A stretch of 64,000 bases of DNA from Bradyrhizobium hereditatis (GCF_020329435.1 NZ_JAGKJK010000004.1:248001-312000), one strand, 5' to 3'; positions 47,003-57,124 are shown, counted from the first letter of the stretch. Translations and numbers: made by a program. The notes: a model not told the origin generated them from the letters alone.

Positions 47003-47848
47003 ATGTCCCTGTCCGCGCTGGAATCCACCGTCAACTCCGCCTTCGATGCCCGTGACGGCATTTCGACGTCAACCAAGGGCGAGGTGCGCGAGGCCGTGGA
47101 TCATGCGCTCGAACTGCTCGACAAGGGCGAGGCTCGGGTGGCCGAGCGCGAAGCGAGCGGCAAGTGGAAGGTCAATCAGTGGCTGAAGAAGGCGGTGCTG
47201 CTGTCATTCCGCCTCAACGACATGGGCCAGATCCCCGGCGGACCCGGCGAGGCGTCGTGGTGGGACAAGGTGCCCTCGAAGTTCGAGGGCTGGGGCGAGA
47301 ACCGTTTTCGCGACGCCGGTTTCCGCGCGGTGCCCGGCGCCATCGTGCGCCGCTCGGCCTTCATCGCCCGCAACGTCGTGCTGATGCCATCCTTCGTCAA
47401 TCTCGGCGCCTATGTCGATGAATCGACCATGATCGACACCTGGTCCACGGTCGGAAGCTGCGCGCAGATCGGCAAGCGCGTGCATATTTCCGGCGGCGTC
47501 GGCATCGGCGGCGTGCTGGAGCCGCTGCAGGCCGAGCCTGTGATCGTCGAGGACGACTGCTTCATCGGCGCGCGCAGTGAGGTGGCGGAAGGTGTGATCG
47601 TGCGCAAGGGCGCGGTGCTGGCGATGGGCGTTTTCCTCGGCGCTTCCACCAAGATCGTCGACCGCGAGACCGGCGAGACATTTATCGGTGAGGTTCCGGA
47701 ATATTCGGTCGTGGTGCCCGGCGCGCTGCCCGGCAAGCCCATGAAGAACGGCCAGGTAGGCCCCTCCACCGCCTGCGCCGTGATCGTCAAGCGCGTCGAC
47801 GAGCGCACCCGCGCGAAGACCAGCATCAACGAGCTGCTGCGGGACTAG
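47003..47848 (+). CDS. dapD: 2,3,4,5-tetrahydropyridine-2,6-dicarboxylate N-succinyltransferase
   Basis: The protein has 281 residues and catalyses the acyl transfer that commits tetrahydrodipicolinate to lysine and diaminopimelate synthesis. ATG 47003 follows GAGGAAA; a longer frame to 46778 is rejected. The N-terminal helical domain is followed by the left-handed beta helix of hexapeptide repeats ([30 protein letters not shown]) and the C-terminal [20 protein letters not shown]. dapE lies 784 bases downstream, next in the pathway. Confidence 0.95.
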   Translation: MSLSALESTVNSAFDARDGISTSTKGEVREAVDHALELLDKGEARVAEREASGKWKVNQWLKKAVLLSFRLNDMGQIPGGPGEASWWDKVPSKFEGWGENRFRDAGFRAVPGAIVRRSAFIARNVVLMPSFVNLGAYVDESTMIDTWSTVGSCAQIGKRVHISGGVGIGGVLEPLQAEPVIVEDDCFIGARSEVAEGVIVRKGAVLAMGVFLGASTKIVDRETGETFIGEVPEYSVVVPGALPGKPMKNGQVGPSTACAVIVKRVDERTRAKTSINELLRD

Positions 47849-47881
47849 AGCTTCGGTTCTGAGTGAATCAGAACCGAAGCT
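47849..47881 (+). terminator. Strong hairpin after dapD, possible terminator
   Basis: A perfect 14-base stem AGCTTCGGTTCTGA/TCAGAACCGAAGCT with loop GTGAA begins at the last base of the dapD stop codon. It is not followed by a clean T-run, so termination would be weak or Rho-assisted; it may instead be the end of the repeat at 47884. Confidence 0.5.
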
Positions 47882-47883
47882 CC

Positions 47884-47943
47884 AGATTCTTGTTTTGACG
47901 CGTTTTCTTGACGCGAACCGGTATCCGCTTCGCTCGAAAACGC
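47884..47943 (-). repeat. Intergenic repeat related to the rnpA tail
   Basis: Read on the minus strand it begins GCGTTTTCGAGCGAAGCGG and includes ATACCGGTTCGCGT; the rnpA region at 40572 carries the same sequence with a few changes. Confidence 0.7.
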
Positions 47944-48021
47944 TATGATCGAACCCGGCACTTTTCCGCGCGACTAACGTACCGGACCGCGGACATTCCG
48001 CCGGCGTCCGGAGCGTTAGCC

Positions 48022-48639
48022 ATGAACTGGACCTGGTATCTGTTCCGATTCGACGGTCGCATCAACCGCGCCAAGCTGTGGCTGGCGGGGTTGGTCATGT
48101 TGGGCTCGATGATGCTTGTCGGCGCGGTGATCGCGGCGCTACAAAGCCGGTTCGGCGGTCCCACATCGTTCAGCCTCGGCACCAAGGATCTCTTTCGGCT
48201 AGTGGATCCCGAGGTCTACCGAACGTTACAGCTAGCCGACCTCCCCAGGCTGCTCATCAAGTTGGTCGGCGCCTCGCTGCTGCTGTGGGTCTATCTCGCC
48301 ACCTCGATCAAGCGGCTGCATGACCGCGACAAGAGTGGGTGGTGGATGGTGCCGTTTTTCGTTCTGCCTGGCCTCTATAACGAGTTCGCGGACCGGATGC
48401 CCGGTTACTATTTGCCGCTGCTGCTCAGTCTGCTCGGGTTCATCCTGTGCATCTGGGGCTTCGTCGAGATGTACTGCCTGAAGGGCTCCCGAAAAACCAA
48501 CCGCTTCGGTGCTGATCCGCTCGCACCGCAGCCACGGCCCGATACGCGGTCGCGCTGGGTGCAGCAGCGCGAGATCGAAATGGTGCCCCATAAGGCTGGC
48601 CCGCCGCCGGTTTGGCGTGTTAAGCCGGGGTATGAATGA
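48022..48639 (+). CDS. DUF805 membrane protein
   Basis: The protein has 205 residues and starts at ATG 48022 with [21 protein letters not shown], the DUF805 signature. There are about four TM helices and a basic Pro-rich tail. Function unknown. The end overlaps the start of dapE by eight bases, so dapE is translated from the same message. Confidence 0.82.
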   Translation: MNWTWYLFRFDGRINRAKLWLAGLVMLGSMMLVGAVIAALQSRFGGPTSFSLGTKDLFRLVDPEVYRTLQLADLPRLLIKLVGASLLLWVYLATSIKRLHDRDKSGWWMVPFFVLPGLYNEFADRMPGYYLPLLLSLLGFILCIWGFVEMYCLKGSRKTNRFGADPLAPQPRPDTRSRWVQQREIEMVPHKAGPPPVWRVKPGYE

Positions 48640-49792
48640 CGCCGTTTCCATCACCCGCGAGCTCGTCCGCTGCCCTTCCGTAACCCCTGCCGATGCCGGC
48701 GCGCTCGGCGTTCTTGAGCGGCTCCTAAAGGACGCCGGCTTCGAGGTGCATCGCGTCACCTTCGGCGAACCTGGCACCACCGACATCGACAACCTCTACG
48801 CTCGCATCGGCACCGAGGCGCCACACATCACATTTGCCGGCCATACCGACGTGGTGCCAGCCGGCGACGAAGCCGCCTGGAGCCATGGTGCATTCTCCGG
48901 CGACATCAAGGACGGCTTTCTCTATGGCCGCGGCGCGGTCGACATGAAGGGCGGCATCGCCTGCAGCGTCGCCGCCGTGCTGCAATACCTCGCGGACAAT
49001 GGCGGCAAGCCGAAAGGCTCGATTTCGTTCCTTATCACCGGCGACGAAGAGGACATTTCCGTCAACGGCACCATCAAGCTTCTGAAGTGGTGCGCCGAGC
49101 GCGGCGAGAAATTCGATCACTGCGTGCTTGGCGAGCCCTCGAATGTCGAGGTGCTCGGCGACTGCATCAAGATCGGCCGCCGCGGCTCGCAATCCGGTAC
49201 GCTCTATGTCGATGGCGTGCAGGGCCATGTCGCCTATCCGCACCGCGCATCCAACCCGGTGCCGGATATTTCGCGGCTGATCGTGGCGCTCTCTGACGAG
49301 CCGCTCGATCAGGGCAGCGCGCAGTTCCAGGCCTCCAACCTCGAATTCACCTCTGTCGATGTCGACAACACCGCTAGCAACGTGATCCCCGGACAGGCCC
49401 GCGCCAAATTCAACATCCGCTACAACGATAACCACACGCAGGAAACGCTGCGCGCGCTCGTCGAGGAGCGGCTGGCAAAAGCCTGCGGCAACCGCATCCG
49501 CGCCCGCATCGTGTGGGAATATTCCAACTCCAACGTCTTCGTGACCAAGCCCGGCGCGTTTACCGATCTCGCGGTGAGCGCAATCGAGGAGGTGACAGGG
49601 AGGAAGCCAGAGCTCTCCACTTCCGGCGGCACATCGGACGCGCGCTTCATTTCGAGCTATTGCCCGGTGATCGAGTTCGGCCTTGTCGGCCAGACCATGC
49701 ACCAGGTCGACGAACGCACGCCGGTGGCGGATCTGGAGAAGCTGACGAGGATCTATCGCGGGGTGCTGGAGAGGTATTTTGTCCAAACCTAG
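48632..49792 (+). CDS. dapE: Succinyl-diaminopimelate desuccinylase
   Basis: The protein has 386 residues and removes succinate from N-succinyl-LL-diaminopimelate, giving the lysine and cell-wall precursor. M20 metallopeptidase motifs are complete: [11 protein letters not shown] (zinc His and catalytic Asp), [19 protein letters not shown] (catalytic Glu pair) and the C-terminal [10 protein letters not shown]. The start ATG lies within the DUF805 gene. Works with dapD at 47003. Confidence 0.95.
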   Translation: MNDAVSITRELVRCPSVTPADAGALGVLERLLKDAGFEVHRVTFGEPGTTDIDNLYARIGTEAPHITFAGHTDVVPAGDEAAWSHGAFSGDIKDGFLYGRGAVDMKGGIACSVAAVLQYLADNGGKPKGSISFLITGDEEDISVNGTIKLLKWCAERGEKFDHCVLGEPSNVEVLGDCIKIGRRGSQSGTLYVDGVQGHVAYPHRASNPVPDISRLIVALSDEPLDQGSAQFQASNLEFTSVDVDNTASNVIPGQARAKFNIRYNDNHTQETLRALVEERLAKACGNRIRARIVWEYSNSNVFVTKPGAFTDLAVSAIEEVTGRKPELSTSGGTSDARFISSYCPVIEFGLVGQTMHQVDERTPVADLEKLTRIYRGVLERYFVQT

Positions 49793-49800
49793 CTCTCTCG

Positions 49801-49828
49801 GTCATCGTCCGCGAAGGCGGACGATCCA
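49801..49828. repeat. Short GTCAT-type repeat fragment
   Basis: GTCATCGTCCGCGAAGGCGG, followed by ACGATCCAG, is the left arm of the intergenic repeat family; the right arm is missing or unrelated. Confidence 0.45.
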
Positions 49829-49870
49829 GTATTTTGCGTAGTGCACCGCTGACGGTCGTGCGCACAGAAT

Positions 49871-49950
49871 CGTAGGATGGGTGGAGCACAGCGATACCCA
49901 TCAGGCTAGCGGCACAATGATCGGTATCGCTTCGCTCCACCCATCCTACG
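49871..49950. repeat. Palindromic intergenic repeat
   Basis: CGTAGGATGGGTGGAGC at the left and GCTCCACCCATCCTACG at the right form near-perfect arms, with AGCGATACC/GGTATCGCT inside. It lies between convergent dapE and truA and may fold into a strong hairpin in both messages. Confidence 0.8.
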
Positions 49951-49966
49951 AAAAGCGTGAGCTCAG

Positions 49967-50704
49967 CTAATACTCCACCCGCACCAGATAGAGCCCCTCC
50001 GGCGGCGCGACGGGGCCGCAGGCGGCGCGGTTGCGGGCGGCGAGCGCCGCGGAGAGATCATCCGCACTCCAGCGGCCTTCGCCGACCCAGACCAGCGAGC
50101 CCACCATCGAGCGAACCTGGCTGTGCAGGAACGAGCGCGCCGAGGTCAGAATCGACACCGCATCGCCCTCCCTGATGACATCGAGTTGGTCGAGCGTCTT
50201 TTCCGGCGACTTCGCCTGGCATTCGGTGTCGCGGAAGGTGGTGAAGTCGTGCTTGCCGAGCAGACGTTTCGCTGCGGCATCCATCGCATCCGTATCGAGA
50301 TGGCGCGGCACCCGCCAGCTTCGCTTGATGTCGAGCGCGAGGTTGGCTCTGGTGTTGGTGATACGATAGCGATAGTGCCGCCGTTTGGCGGAGAAGCGCG
50401 CCTCGAAATCGTCGGGAACGATTTCCGCCGAGAGCACGCCGATCGGATGCGGACGCAGATGCGCGTTCAATCCGTCGCGCAGGCGGCCCGGCGGAAACGG
50501 CTTTTGGATGTCGCAATGCGCGACCTGCCCCAGCGCGTGGACGCCGGCATCGGTGCGGCCGGAGCCATGCACCCGCACGTCCTCGCCGCTGATCGCCTTT
50601 ACTGCGGTTTCCAGCGCCCCCTGCACCGTCGGTGCGTTGTCCTGGATCTGCCAGCCGGAGAACGGCGTGCCGTCATATTCGATGATGAGTTTGTAGCGGG
50701 GCAT
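49967..50704 (-). CDS. truA: tRNA pseudouridine synthase A
   Basis: The protein has 245 residues and forms pseudouridine at tRNA positions 38-40. The catalytic Asp lies in [11 protein letters not shown]. The start ATG 50704 is preceded by an in-frame TTG and by the repeat at 50721. It is the last of the truA-fmt-def set on the minus strand and converges with dapE. Confidence 0.94.
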   Translation of the reverse strand: MPRYKLIIEYDGTPFSGWQIQDNAPTVQGALETAVKAISGEDVRVHGSGRTDAGVHALGQVAHCDIQKPFPPGRLRDGLNAHLRPHPIGVLSAEIVPDDFEARFSAKRRHYRYRITNTRANLALDIKRSWRVPRHLDTDAMDAAAKRLLGKHDFTTFRDTECQAKSPEKTLDQLDVIREGDAVSILTSARSFLHSQVRSMVGSLVWVGEGRWSADDLSAALAARNRAACGPVAPPEGLYLVRVEY

Positions 50705-50720
50705 CAATGACCAATTGAGC

Positions 50721-50810
50721 TGTCATTGCCGGGCTTGACCCGGCAATCCATCCTCTTCGCGAAGACTCTTGTGAAGATAGATGGATACGCGGGTCAAGCC
50801 CGCGCATGAC
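50721..50810. repeat. GTCAT/ATGAC palindromic intergenic repeat
   Basis: TGTCATTGCCGGGCTTGACC at the left pairs with GGGTCAAGCCCGCGCATGAC at the right. It lies between fmt and truA and may be transcribed with them. Confidence 0.75.
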
Positions 50811-50831
50811 GATTTGAGCACGTGGATCCGC

Positions 50832-51767
50832 TCACGCGAACCGCGCACCGGCCTTCAACGGCGTACCGCGCAAAAAGTCCGCCGCCTTCATCCGCGCTTT
50901 GCCTTCGCGCTGCAACTCCAGAATCCGGATCGCGCCGTCACCACAGGCGACCGTCAGATGATCGTCGAGCACCTCGCCGGGCGTGCCAGCCCCTTTTGCC
51001 GGCTCGCAGCGCAGGATCTTGATCCGCGCCGGCTCGCCATCGGTCGCGATCTCGCACCAGGCGCCCGGAAACGGCGACAGGCCGTGAATGTGCCGCAGCA
51101 CCTCGCGCGCGGGCCGCTTCCAGTCGATCCGCGCCTCGGCCTTCTCGATCTTGGCGGCGTAGGTGACGCCATCTTCGCTTTGCCTGGCGAGTTGCAGTCC
51201 GCCGCGCTCCAGCCCGCCCATCGCGCGCACCATCAGATCGGCGCCGAGCGGCGCCAGCGCATCGTGCAGATCGGCTGCCGTCATGGCGTCGGTGATCGCC
51301 AGCCGCTCGGCCATCGCGACATCGCCGGTGTCGAGGCCAACATCCATCTTCATCACCATCACGCCGCTCTCGGTATCGCCGGCCATGATGGCGCGGTTGA
51401 TCGGCGCAGCGCCGCGCCAGCGCGGCAGCAGCGAGGCATGCAGGTTGAAGCAGCCGTAGCGCGGCGCGTCGAGGATAGCCTGCGGCAGGATCATGCCATA
51501 GGCAACGACAACCGCTGCGTCTGCATTGTGCGCGCGAAACTCGGCGAGCGCTTCCGGCGTCTTCAGCGTCGTTGGGGTCAGCACGGGTATGCCAAGCCGC
51601 CGCGCCTCTTGCTCGACCGGAGTGGGCTGCAATTGCAGCCCGCGACGACCGCCGGGCTTCGGCGCGCGGGTGTAGACTGCCACGATCTGATGGCCGTGAG
51701 CGACGAGTTCCAGCAGCGTCGGCACGGCGAAATCAGGCGTGCCCATGAAGATCAGGCGGAGTGGCAT
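50832..51767 (-). CDS. fmt: Methionyl-tRNA formyltransferase
   Basis: The protein has 311 residues and formylates initiator Met-tRNA with 10-formyltetrahydrofolate. Motifs: [19 protein letters not shown] and [18 protein letters not shown], plus a C-terminal OB-like tRNA-binding domain. ATG 51767 starts with [16 protein letters not shown], the family beginning; a longer frame to 51815 is rejected. It is followed 69 bases upstream on this strand by def. Confidence 0.95.
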   Translation of the reverse strand: MPLRLIFMGTPDFAVPTLLELVAHGHQIVAVYTRAPKPGGRRGLQLQPTPVEQEARRLGIPVLTPTTLKTPEALAEFRAHNADAAVVVAYGMILPQAILDAPRYGCFNLHASLLPRWRGAAPINRAIMAGDTESGVMVMKMDVGLDTGDVAMAERLAITDAMTAADLHDALAPLGADLMVRAMGGLERGGLQLARQSEDGVTYAAKIEKAEARIDWKRPAREVLRHIHGLSPFPGAWCEIATDGEPARIKILRCEPAKGAGTPGEVLDDHLTVACGDGAIRILELQREGKARMKAADFLRGTPLKAGARFA

Positions 51768-51836
51768 GAAGCGGAAATCCCGCGGCGATTGGTTTACTCC
51801 GTCATGGCCGGGCATGACGGCGAAGCGAGAGGCAGC

Positions 51837-52364
51837 CTACCCCGCCGCGCGCTTGGCAGCCTTCGTAAACTTCTTCATCACGCGATCGCGCTTGAGCTTC
51901 GACAAATAGTCGACGAACAACACGCCGTTGAGATGATCAATCTCGTGCTGGATGCAGGTGGCGAACAGCCCGTCGGCGTCTTCCTCATGCACCTTGCCGT
52001 CGAGATCGGTGAAACGGATGCGCACCCGAGCCGGGCGTTCGACCTCCTCGTAATATTCGGGGATCGAGAGACAGCCTTCCTCGTAGACCGACAGTTCCTC
52101 AGACGCGGAAATGATCTCCGGATTGATGAACACGCGCGGCTTCGGCTTGGTCTCGCCGTTCTCGTCCTTCTTGGCGAGGTCCATCGTGATCAGGCGCAAT
52201 GGTTGCGCGATCTGGATCGCCGCCAGCCCAATGCCGGGCGCGTCGTACATGGTCTCGAACATGTCGTCGGCGAGTTTGCGGATCTCCGTCGTCACCTTCT
52301 CGACGGGTTTTGAGACGAGCCGCAACTGCTTGTCCGGCAGGATGATGATTTCTCTGATGGCCAT
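51837..52364 (-). CDS. def: Peptide deformylase
   Basis: The protein has 175 residues and removes the formyl group from new proteins, the step after fmt. Motifs: [16 protein letters not shown] (catalytic Cys) and QHEIDHLNG (zinc His and Glu), complete. It is the first gene of def-fmt-truA on the minus strand and is divergent from rmuC. Confidence 0.96.
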   Translation of the reverse strand: MAIREIIILPDKQLRLVSKPVEKVTTEIRKLADDMFETMYDAPGIGLAAIQIAQPLRLITMDLAKKDENGETKPKPRVFINPEIISASEELSVYEEGCLSIPEYYEEVERPARVRIRFTDLDGKVHEEDADGLFATCIQHEIDHLNGVLFVDYLSKLKRDRVMKKFTKAAKRAAG

Positions 52365-52545
52365 GATTTTTCTCTGGCGCGGGATTTAAGCTGCTGATTT
52401 GCCGGGGTCAATGCGCCGGGCCAGCCGTTAAGGCGGCCTTAACCATGATTTTAAGGCGCCGTTAACCATGAAAATTAGCCCGCCGTTTACCACAAACGTT
52501 CCCTCTTCGTTCGCACGAACGCCCGAATCGGGCTACAAGGCTGAC

Positions 52546-53754
52546 ATGAACGAAATTCTCTTCACGGTCGGCGAGCTGCCGATTCACGTCGGCGAAGCCC
52601 TGGTCGGGCTTGGCGTGCTCGCGCTGGTCCTGCTGCTGGCGATTGCCATCATCATTGCCCACTCAGGCCGTCGCGGCGCGGAACTCGCGATGGCGCAGGC
52701 GATCCGCGCCGACGAGCTGGAGGAGCGCCTGAGCGAAATGCTGCGCGCGCAGAGCGAATCGACGGGCCGGGTCGATGCGATGGCACAGGCGCTGACCGGC
52801 CGTCAGGCCGAGATGGCACGCGCGGTCAACGAGCGGCTCGATTCGGTGACTCACCGCGTCGGCCAGTCGATGGAAGCGACGACGCGGCACACCATGGATT
52901 CGCTCCGCGTCCTGCACGAGCGGCTCGGCATCATCGACAACGCGCACAAGAACCTCACCGACCTGACGTCTCAGGTGACGACGCTGCGCGACGTGCTCGC
53001 CAACAAGCAGTCGCGCGGCGCGTTCGGTCAGGCGCGGATGGAGGCGATCGTTCAGGACGGCATGCCGCAAGGCTCCTACGAGTTCCAGTACACGCTCTCA
53101 TCCGGCAAGCGGCCGGATTGCGTGGTGTTCCTGCCCGACCAGCGGCCGCTCTGCATTGACGCAAAATTCCCTCTGGAGGCGATGACCGCGCTGCACGATG
53201 CGCGCACCGACGAGGAACGCAAGTTCGCCAGCCAGCGCCTGCGCAACGACGTGATGAAGCATGTCAGCGACATCGCCGAGAAGTATTTGATCACCGGCGA
53301 AACGCAGGATACCGCTCTGATGTTCGTGCCGTCGGAATCGGTCTATGCAGAAATCCACGACCGTTTTGACGATGTGATCCAGAAGGCCTACCGCGCCCGC
53401 GTCGTGCTGGTCTCGCCCTCGCTTCTGATGCTGGCGATCCAGGTGATGCAGCAGATCCTGAAAGACGCGCGCATGCGCGATGCCGCCGACCAGATCCGCA
53501 CCGAGGTGCTCAACCTCGGCGATGATCTCAGCCGTCTGCGCGAGCGCGTGCTCAAGTTGCAGAAGCATTTCAGCGATGTGAACGAGGACGTCCGGCAGAT
53601 ATTGATTTCAGCCGACAAGATCGAGAAGCGCGCGGGGCGGATCGAGGAACTCGATTTCAGCAAGGCGGACGCGCCACCGGAAGTCCCGCGCGTGATCAAG
53701 GGCGGAACGGCCGAACTGTTCCCTGTTCCCCGCAAGCTGCAGGCGGGGGAGTAG
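52546..53754 (+). CDS. rmuC: DNA recombination protein RmuC
   Basis: The protein has 402 residues from ATG 52546 (a longer frame from 52468 is less likely). N-terminal TM helix (ALVGLGVLALVLLLAIAI), long coiled coil (about 40-190), then the RmuC nuclease-like domain with QGSYEFQYTLSSGKRPDCVV and FIDAKFP-like CIDAKFPLEAM. It is inferred to limit genome inversions. The upstream region is shared with def. Confidence 0.9.
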   Translation: MNEILFTVGELPIHVGEALVGLGVLALVLLLAIAIIIAHSGRRGAELAMAQAIRADELEERLSEMLRAQSESTGRVDAMAQALTGRQAEMARAVNERLDSVTHRVGQSMEATTRHTMDSLRVLHERLGIIDNAHKNLTDLTSQVTTLRDVLANKQSRGAFGQARMEAIVQDGMPQGSYEFQYTLSSGKRPDCVVFLPDQRPLCIDAKFPLEAMTALHDARTDEERKFASQRLRNDVMKHVSDIAEKYLITGETQDTALMFVPSESVYAEIHDRFDDVIQKAYRARVVLVSPSLLMLAIQVMQQILKDARMRDAADQIRTEVLNLGDDLSRLRERVLKLQKHFSDVNEDVRQILISADKIEKRAGRIEELDFSKADAPPEVPRVIKGGTAELFPVPRKLQAGE

Positions 53755-53787
53755 AATTGGCGCGCAGCTTCCGCCGCATAACAGGTT

Positions 53788-53828
53788 GTCATCGCCCGGC
53801 TCGACCGGGCGACCCAGTATCCAGAGGC
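53788..53828 (+). repeat. Left arm of the palindromic repeat around the GIY-YIG gene
   Basis: GTCATCGCCCGGCTCGACCG, then GGCGACCCAGTATCCAGAGGC. Its reverse complement matches 54140-54181 at almost every base; both are family members like 45945 and 50721. Confidence 0.8.
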
Positions 53829-53833
53829 AGTAG

Positions 53834-54139
53834 TTGGGAACACGGAGCTACTACGTCTACATCCTCGCCAGCCGCATTGGCGGCACGCTCTACGTTGGCG
53901 TTACCAATGATCTGGTGCGGCGTATCGGCGAGCACAAGTTGAAGATCGCCGAGGGTTTCACCAAGAAGTACGAAGTAGCCCGGCTCGTCTATTTCGAAGC
54001 CTTCGATCAGATCGAATTTGCGATCCGGCGAGAAAAGCGCCTTAAGAAGTGGCCACGGGCCTGGAAGATAGCACTGATCGAAAAACAAAATCCGGACTGG
54101 ATTGATCTTTACCCTGAGATTGCCGGGGGCGGTGGATAG
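53834..54139 (+). CDS. Stand-alone GIY-YIG nuclease
   Basis: The protein has 101 residues from TTG 53834 and is a single GIY-YIG domain: YYVYILASRIGGTLYVGVT (GIY...YIG core), ARRIGEHK-like RRIGEHKLKIA, then the catalytic Glu region and REKRLKKWPRAWKIALIE. It is a small endonuclease-like protein of the UPF0213 type. It lies between inverted arms (53788-53828 and 54140-54181) of a chromosomal repeat, with only 5 bases and no gap to the left and right arms, respectively. This suggests the nuclease and repeat moved as a unit. Confidence 0.82.
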   Translation: MGTRSYYVYILASRIGGTLYVGVTNDLVRRIGEHKLKIAEGFTKKYEVARLVYFEAFDQIEFAIRREKRLKKWPRAWKIALIEKQNPDWIDLYPEIAGGGG

Positions 54140-54181
54140 GCCTCTGGAATACTGGGTCGCCCGGTCAAGCCGGGCGACGAC
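54140..54181 (+). repeat. Right arm of the palindromic repeat around the GIY-YIG gene
   Basis: GCCTCTGGAATACTGGGTCG, then CCCGGTCAAGCCGGGCGACGAC. It is an inverted match to 53788-53828, with one extra base (AA in GGAATAC) and a few substitutions. Confidence 0.8.
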
Positions 54182-54219
54182 AGTCTTTTTATGGCCGAAT
54201 CTCTGCTAACACCCGCTCC

Positions 54220-55581
54220 ATGACAGCACCCGAAGCCGCCTCCCCCGCATCAGCCGCTCCCGCCCCTTCCTGGCGCGAGGCTTGGGCAGTGTATCTACAG
54301 CCGCGCGTGCTGATCGTGCTGATGCTTGGCTTTTCGTCCGGATTACCGCTGGCGCTATCGGGATCGACGCTACTGGTATGGATGCGCGAATCCGGCGTCG
54401 ATCTCGGCACCATCGGGCTTTTCGCGCTGGTCGGCACGCCCTACACGTTGAAATTCGCCTGGGCGCCATTGGTCGACGCGCTGCATGTGCCGATCTTCAC
54501 GCGCGTCTTTGGCCGCCGCCGCGGCTGGCTGGTGTTCTCCCAGTTGCTCCTGATCGGCGCGATTTTGCTGCTGGCGCTGACCGACCCGGCGCGTTCACCG
54601 CTGTTCGTGGCCCTCGGTGCGCTTTTGGTCGCGACGATGTCGTCCACGCAGGACATCGTAGTCGATGCGTTTCGCGTCGAAAGCCTGCCCGAGAGCGAGC
54701 AGGCCGCCGGCATGGCCTCCTATGTCGCGGCCTACCGGATCGGCATGCTGGTCTCGACTGCCGGCATCCTGTTCCTGGTCAGTGCGTTCGAAAGCACCGG
54801 CATTGGGCGACACGCGGCGTGGATGTGGGGCTATGTTGCCATGGCCGCATTGGTGCTGGTCGGCACGATCACGGCGCTGGCCGCCACCGAGCCCGAAAAA
54901 TCCGTGCGCGCGGAAGCAGAGACCCACGATGAGACTGCGTTCTCGCGCGTGGCGGATGCGGCGATCGGAGCATTCTCCGAATTTTTGGCCCGCAAGCATG
55001 CCTTGACGGCGCTGGCCTTCGTCGTGCTGTACAAACTCACCGACGCGTTTTCCGGCACCATGACAGCGCCGTTCGTGATCGACCTCGGCTTCACGCGCAA
55101 CGACTACGCCGCCATCGTCAAGGGCGTCGGCCTGGCCGCGACCCTGATCGGCGGGTTTGCCGGCGGATACGTGGCGCGGCGCTATTCGCTGGTCGCCAGC
55201 CTCTGGATCGGCGGCGTGCTGCAGGCCGTCTCCAACCTTGTCTTTGCGTGGCTCTCCCTTGTCGGCACTGATCAATGGGCGCTGGCCGTCGCCATCTCGG
55301 CGGAAAACTTCACCGGCGCGATCGGCACCGTGATCTTCGTCGCGTATCTCTCGGCACTGTGCCAGAACCCGCTGCACACTGCGACCCAGTACGCGCTGCT
55401 CACCGCTCTCGCCGCGGTCGGACGCACCTACCTCTCCTCCGGCGCGGGCTTTGTGGCGGAGACGACAGGCTGGCCGTTGTTCTTTGTGATCTCCGTTGCG
55501 GTCGCGGTGCCGAGCCTGATCCTGCTGGCGTGGCTGCAGAGACGCGGCCATTTCGACGCGGTGGGGCCGGTGAAGGCGTAG
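54220..55581 (+). CDS. ampG: AmpG-like MFS permease
   Basis: The protein has 453 residues with about 12 TM helices. MLGFSSGLPLALSGSTLLVWMRE and KFAWAPLVDALHVP are typical of AmpG, the inner-membrane importer of anhydro-muropeptides in cell-wall recycling, which also controls beta-lactamase induction. The length is close to usual. Gene symbol is given on family similarity; a sugar or drug permease of the same family is possible. Confidence 0.8.
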   Translation: MTAPEAASPASAAPAPSWREAWAVYLQPRVLIVLMLGFSSGLPLALSGSTLLVWMRESGVDLGTIGLFALVGTPYTLKFAWAPLVDALHVPIFTRVFGRRRGWLVFSQLLLIGAILLLALTDPARSPLFVALGALLVATMSSTQDIVVDAFRVESLPESEQAAGMASYVAAYRIGMLVSTAGILFLVSAFESTGIGRHAAWMWGYVAMAALVLVGTITALAATEPEKSVRAEAETHDETAFSRVADAAIGAFSEFLARKHALTALAFVVLYKLTDAFSGTMTAPFVIDLGFTRNDYAAIVKGVGLAATLIGGFAGGYVARRYSLVASLWIGGVLQAVSNLVFAWLSLVGTDQWALAVAISAENFTGAIGTVIFVAYLSALCQNPLHTATQYALLTALAAVGRTYLSSGAGFVAETTGWPLFFVISVAVAVPSLILLAWLQRRGHFDAVGPVKA

Positions 55582-55590
55582 ACCTCCCCC

Positions 55591-55692
55591 GTCGTCATCC
55601 CCGCGAAGGTGGGGATCTAGTATTCCAAAGCAGTTGCGATGAACCAATAGGCCGCGGCGTACTGGGTCGCCCGGTCAAGCCGGGCTATGACG
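55591..55692. repeat. GTCAT/ATGAC palindromic intergenic repeat
   Basis: GTCGTCATCCCCGCGAAGG at the left, GCCCGGTCAAGCCGGGCTATGACGG at the right, with GGCGTACTGGGTC inside. The right side is nearly identical to the GIY-YIG right arm at 54140. Confidence 0.7.
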
Positions 55693-55718
55693 GCGTTTGT
55701 GACAACGGCCACGACAAC

Positions 55719-56144
55719 TCAATGCTTGGTCACTACGCTCCATTTGGTGATGACAGCTTCGCTCATCTGCCCGGCGTCCTGCGCGCAGGCGACTTCGTCG
55801 ACCTTCACTGAAATTTCCTTGCCAATGAAATTCTTGAGCTGCGCGGCCTGGGCCTCGCTGGTGGTGACGAGCTGAAACGTCTCGGGCCCGGTTTCGAGAT
55901 TGCAGAGCCCGTTCGGCGGCGGCAGGCGGCGCGGCTCGCTGGTGATCTGATAGGTCGCGGTGCGCTTGCCCTTCTTGCCGCCCTTCATGGCATTGAGTTC
56001 GCCTGACAGCACGTCGCCGGTATTGATCGGCTTGCCGGGCTTCGGCGCCGGCTCGCCTTGCTGCGCCCATGCGGCAGGCGCGACCAGGGCTGCGGCGATG
56101 ATGACCGCAAAGCGATAGCGTTTGCCGAATCGTCGTTTCGTCAT
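55719..56144 (-). CDS. Exported hypothetical protein
   Basis: The protein has 141 residues from ATG 56144; a longer frame to 56258 is rejected. Signal peptide (FAVIIAAALVAPAAWAQ), then a short beta-rich domain (TYQITSEPRRLPPPNGLCNL, TFQLVTTSEAQAAQLKNFIG). Family not recognised; periplasmic. It follows recR on the same strand. Confidence 0.72.
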   Translation of the reverse strand: MTKRRFGKRYRFAVIIAAALVAPAAWAQQGEPAPKPGKPINTGDVLSGELNAMKGGKKGKRTATYQITSEPRRLPPPNGLCNLETGPETFQLVTTSEAQAAQLKNFIGKEISVKVDEVACAQDAGQMSEAVITKWSVVTKH

Positions 56145-56169
56145 GTCGATCAGTTCCGTATATGTGGGT

Positions 56170-56775
56170 TTAGAACAGCGTGCGCTGCCGCATCGCAGCC
56201 GATAGCGTACCTTCATCGAGATAATCAAGCTCGCCGCCAACCGGCACGCCATGCGCAAGCCGAGTCACCTTGACGTTGGCGTCCTGCAGGAGATCGGTGA
56301 TGTAGTGGGCAGTAGTTTGACCATCAACCGTCGCATTGAGCGCGAGAACGATTTCGCTGACTTGTGATTCGTGCGCGCGGGCTACCAGTGCGTCGATCGT
56401 CAGATCCTGCGGACCGACGCCATCGAGTGGCGACAATGTGGCGCCGAGCACGTGATAGCGGCCGCTCGTCGCATTCGCCCGCTCCAGTGCCCAGAGATCG
56501 GCCACATCGGCGACCACGACGATGGTCGAGGGATCGCGCCGCGGATCGGTGCACACCGTGCAAGGATTTTGCGTGTCGATATTGCCGCAGGTCTTGCAGA
56601 CCTGGATGCGCTCGATCGCAACCTGCAGTGCGGCGGCGAGCGGCGTCATCAGCGCCTCGCGCTTTTTGATCAGATGCAGTGCTGCGCGCCGCGCCGAGCG
56701 CGGCCCGAGCCCGGGCAGTCGCGCCAGAAGCTGGATCAGGCGTTCGATTTCAGGTCCGGCAACGCTGGCAGCCAT
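56170..56775 (-). CDS. recR: Recombination protein RecR
   Basis: The protein has 201 residues and works with RecO and RecF to load RecA. It has a helix-hairpin-helix start ([20 protein letters not shown]), a Cys4 zinc finger ([16 protein letters not shown]), and a Toprim domain ([14 protein letters not shown]) with the usual [18 protein letters not shown] end. ATG 56775 overlaps the ybaB end (ybaB stop at 56777). Part of dnaX-ybaB-recR. Confidence 0.95.
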   Translation of the reverse strand: MAASVAGPEIERLIQLLARLPGLGPRSARRAALHLIKKREALMTPLAAALQVAIERIQVCKTCGNIDTQNPCTVCTDPRRDPSTIVVVADVADLWALERANATSGRYHVLGATLSPLDGVGPQDLTIDALVARAHESQVSEIVLALNATVDGQTTAHYITDLLQDANVKVTRLAHGVPVGGELDYLDEGTLSAAMRQRTLF

Positions 56776-56776
56776 T

Positions 56777-57100
56777 TCAGGTAAGACCAAGCAGTCCGGG
56801 CGGCAGGCCGAGCCCGCCGGTCAGCGCCTGCATCTTCTCCATCGCCGCGGTTTCCGCCTTGCGCCGCGCGTCGCCATGCGCAGTTACCAGGAGATCCTCC
56901 AGCACTTGGCGCTCCTCGGCCTTCATCAGCGACGGATCGATCTTGACGCCCTTCACTTCCATCTTCGCGGTCATACGCACAGCAACCAGCCCGCCGCCGG
57001 AAATGCCCTCGACCTCGAGATTGCCGAGCTCCTCCTGCATCGCCTGCACCTTGGATTGCAATTGCGCTGCCTGCTTCATCATGCCGAGAAAATCAGCCAT
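56777..57100 (-). CDS. ybaB: YbaB/EbfC nucleoid-associated protein
   Basis: The protein has 107 residues and is a dimeric DNA-binding protein of the EbfC family. Helical N-terminus ([20 protein letters not shown]) and the [22 protein letters not shown] strand, then a helical end with [10 protein letters not shown]. It is translated between dnaX and recR, the conserved order. Confidence 0.93.
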   Translation of the reverse strand: MADFLGMMKQAAQLQSKVQAMQEELGNLEVEGISGGGLVAVRMTAKMEVKGVKIDPSLMKAEERQVLEDLLVTAHGDARRKAETAAMEKMQALTGGLGLPPGLLGLT

Positions 57101-57124
57101 TCGTCCGTCCTCTCGAGAGTCCGA

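Noticed and set aside
50781..52313. Long open frame on the plus strand opposite fmt and def (510 codons)
   Set aside because: It lies antisense to fmt and def, whose motifs are complete. High-GC DNA often leaves the opposite strand open. No domain is seen in it.
54595..55647. 350-codon frame antisense to the AmpG-like gene
   Set aside because: Low-complexity shadow of a 12-TM protein gene.
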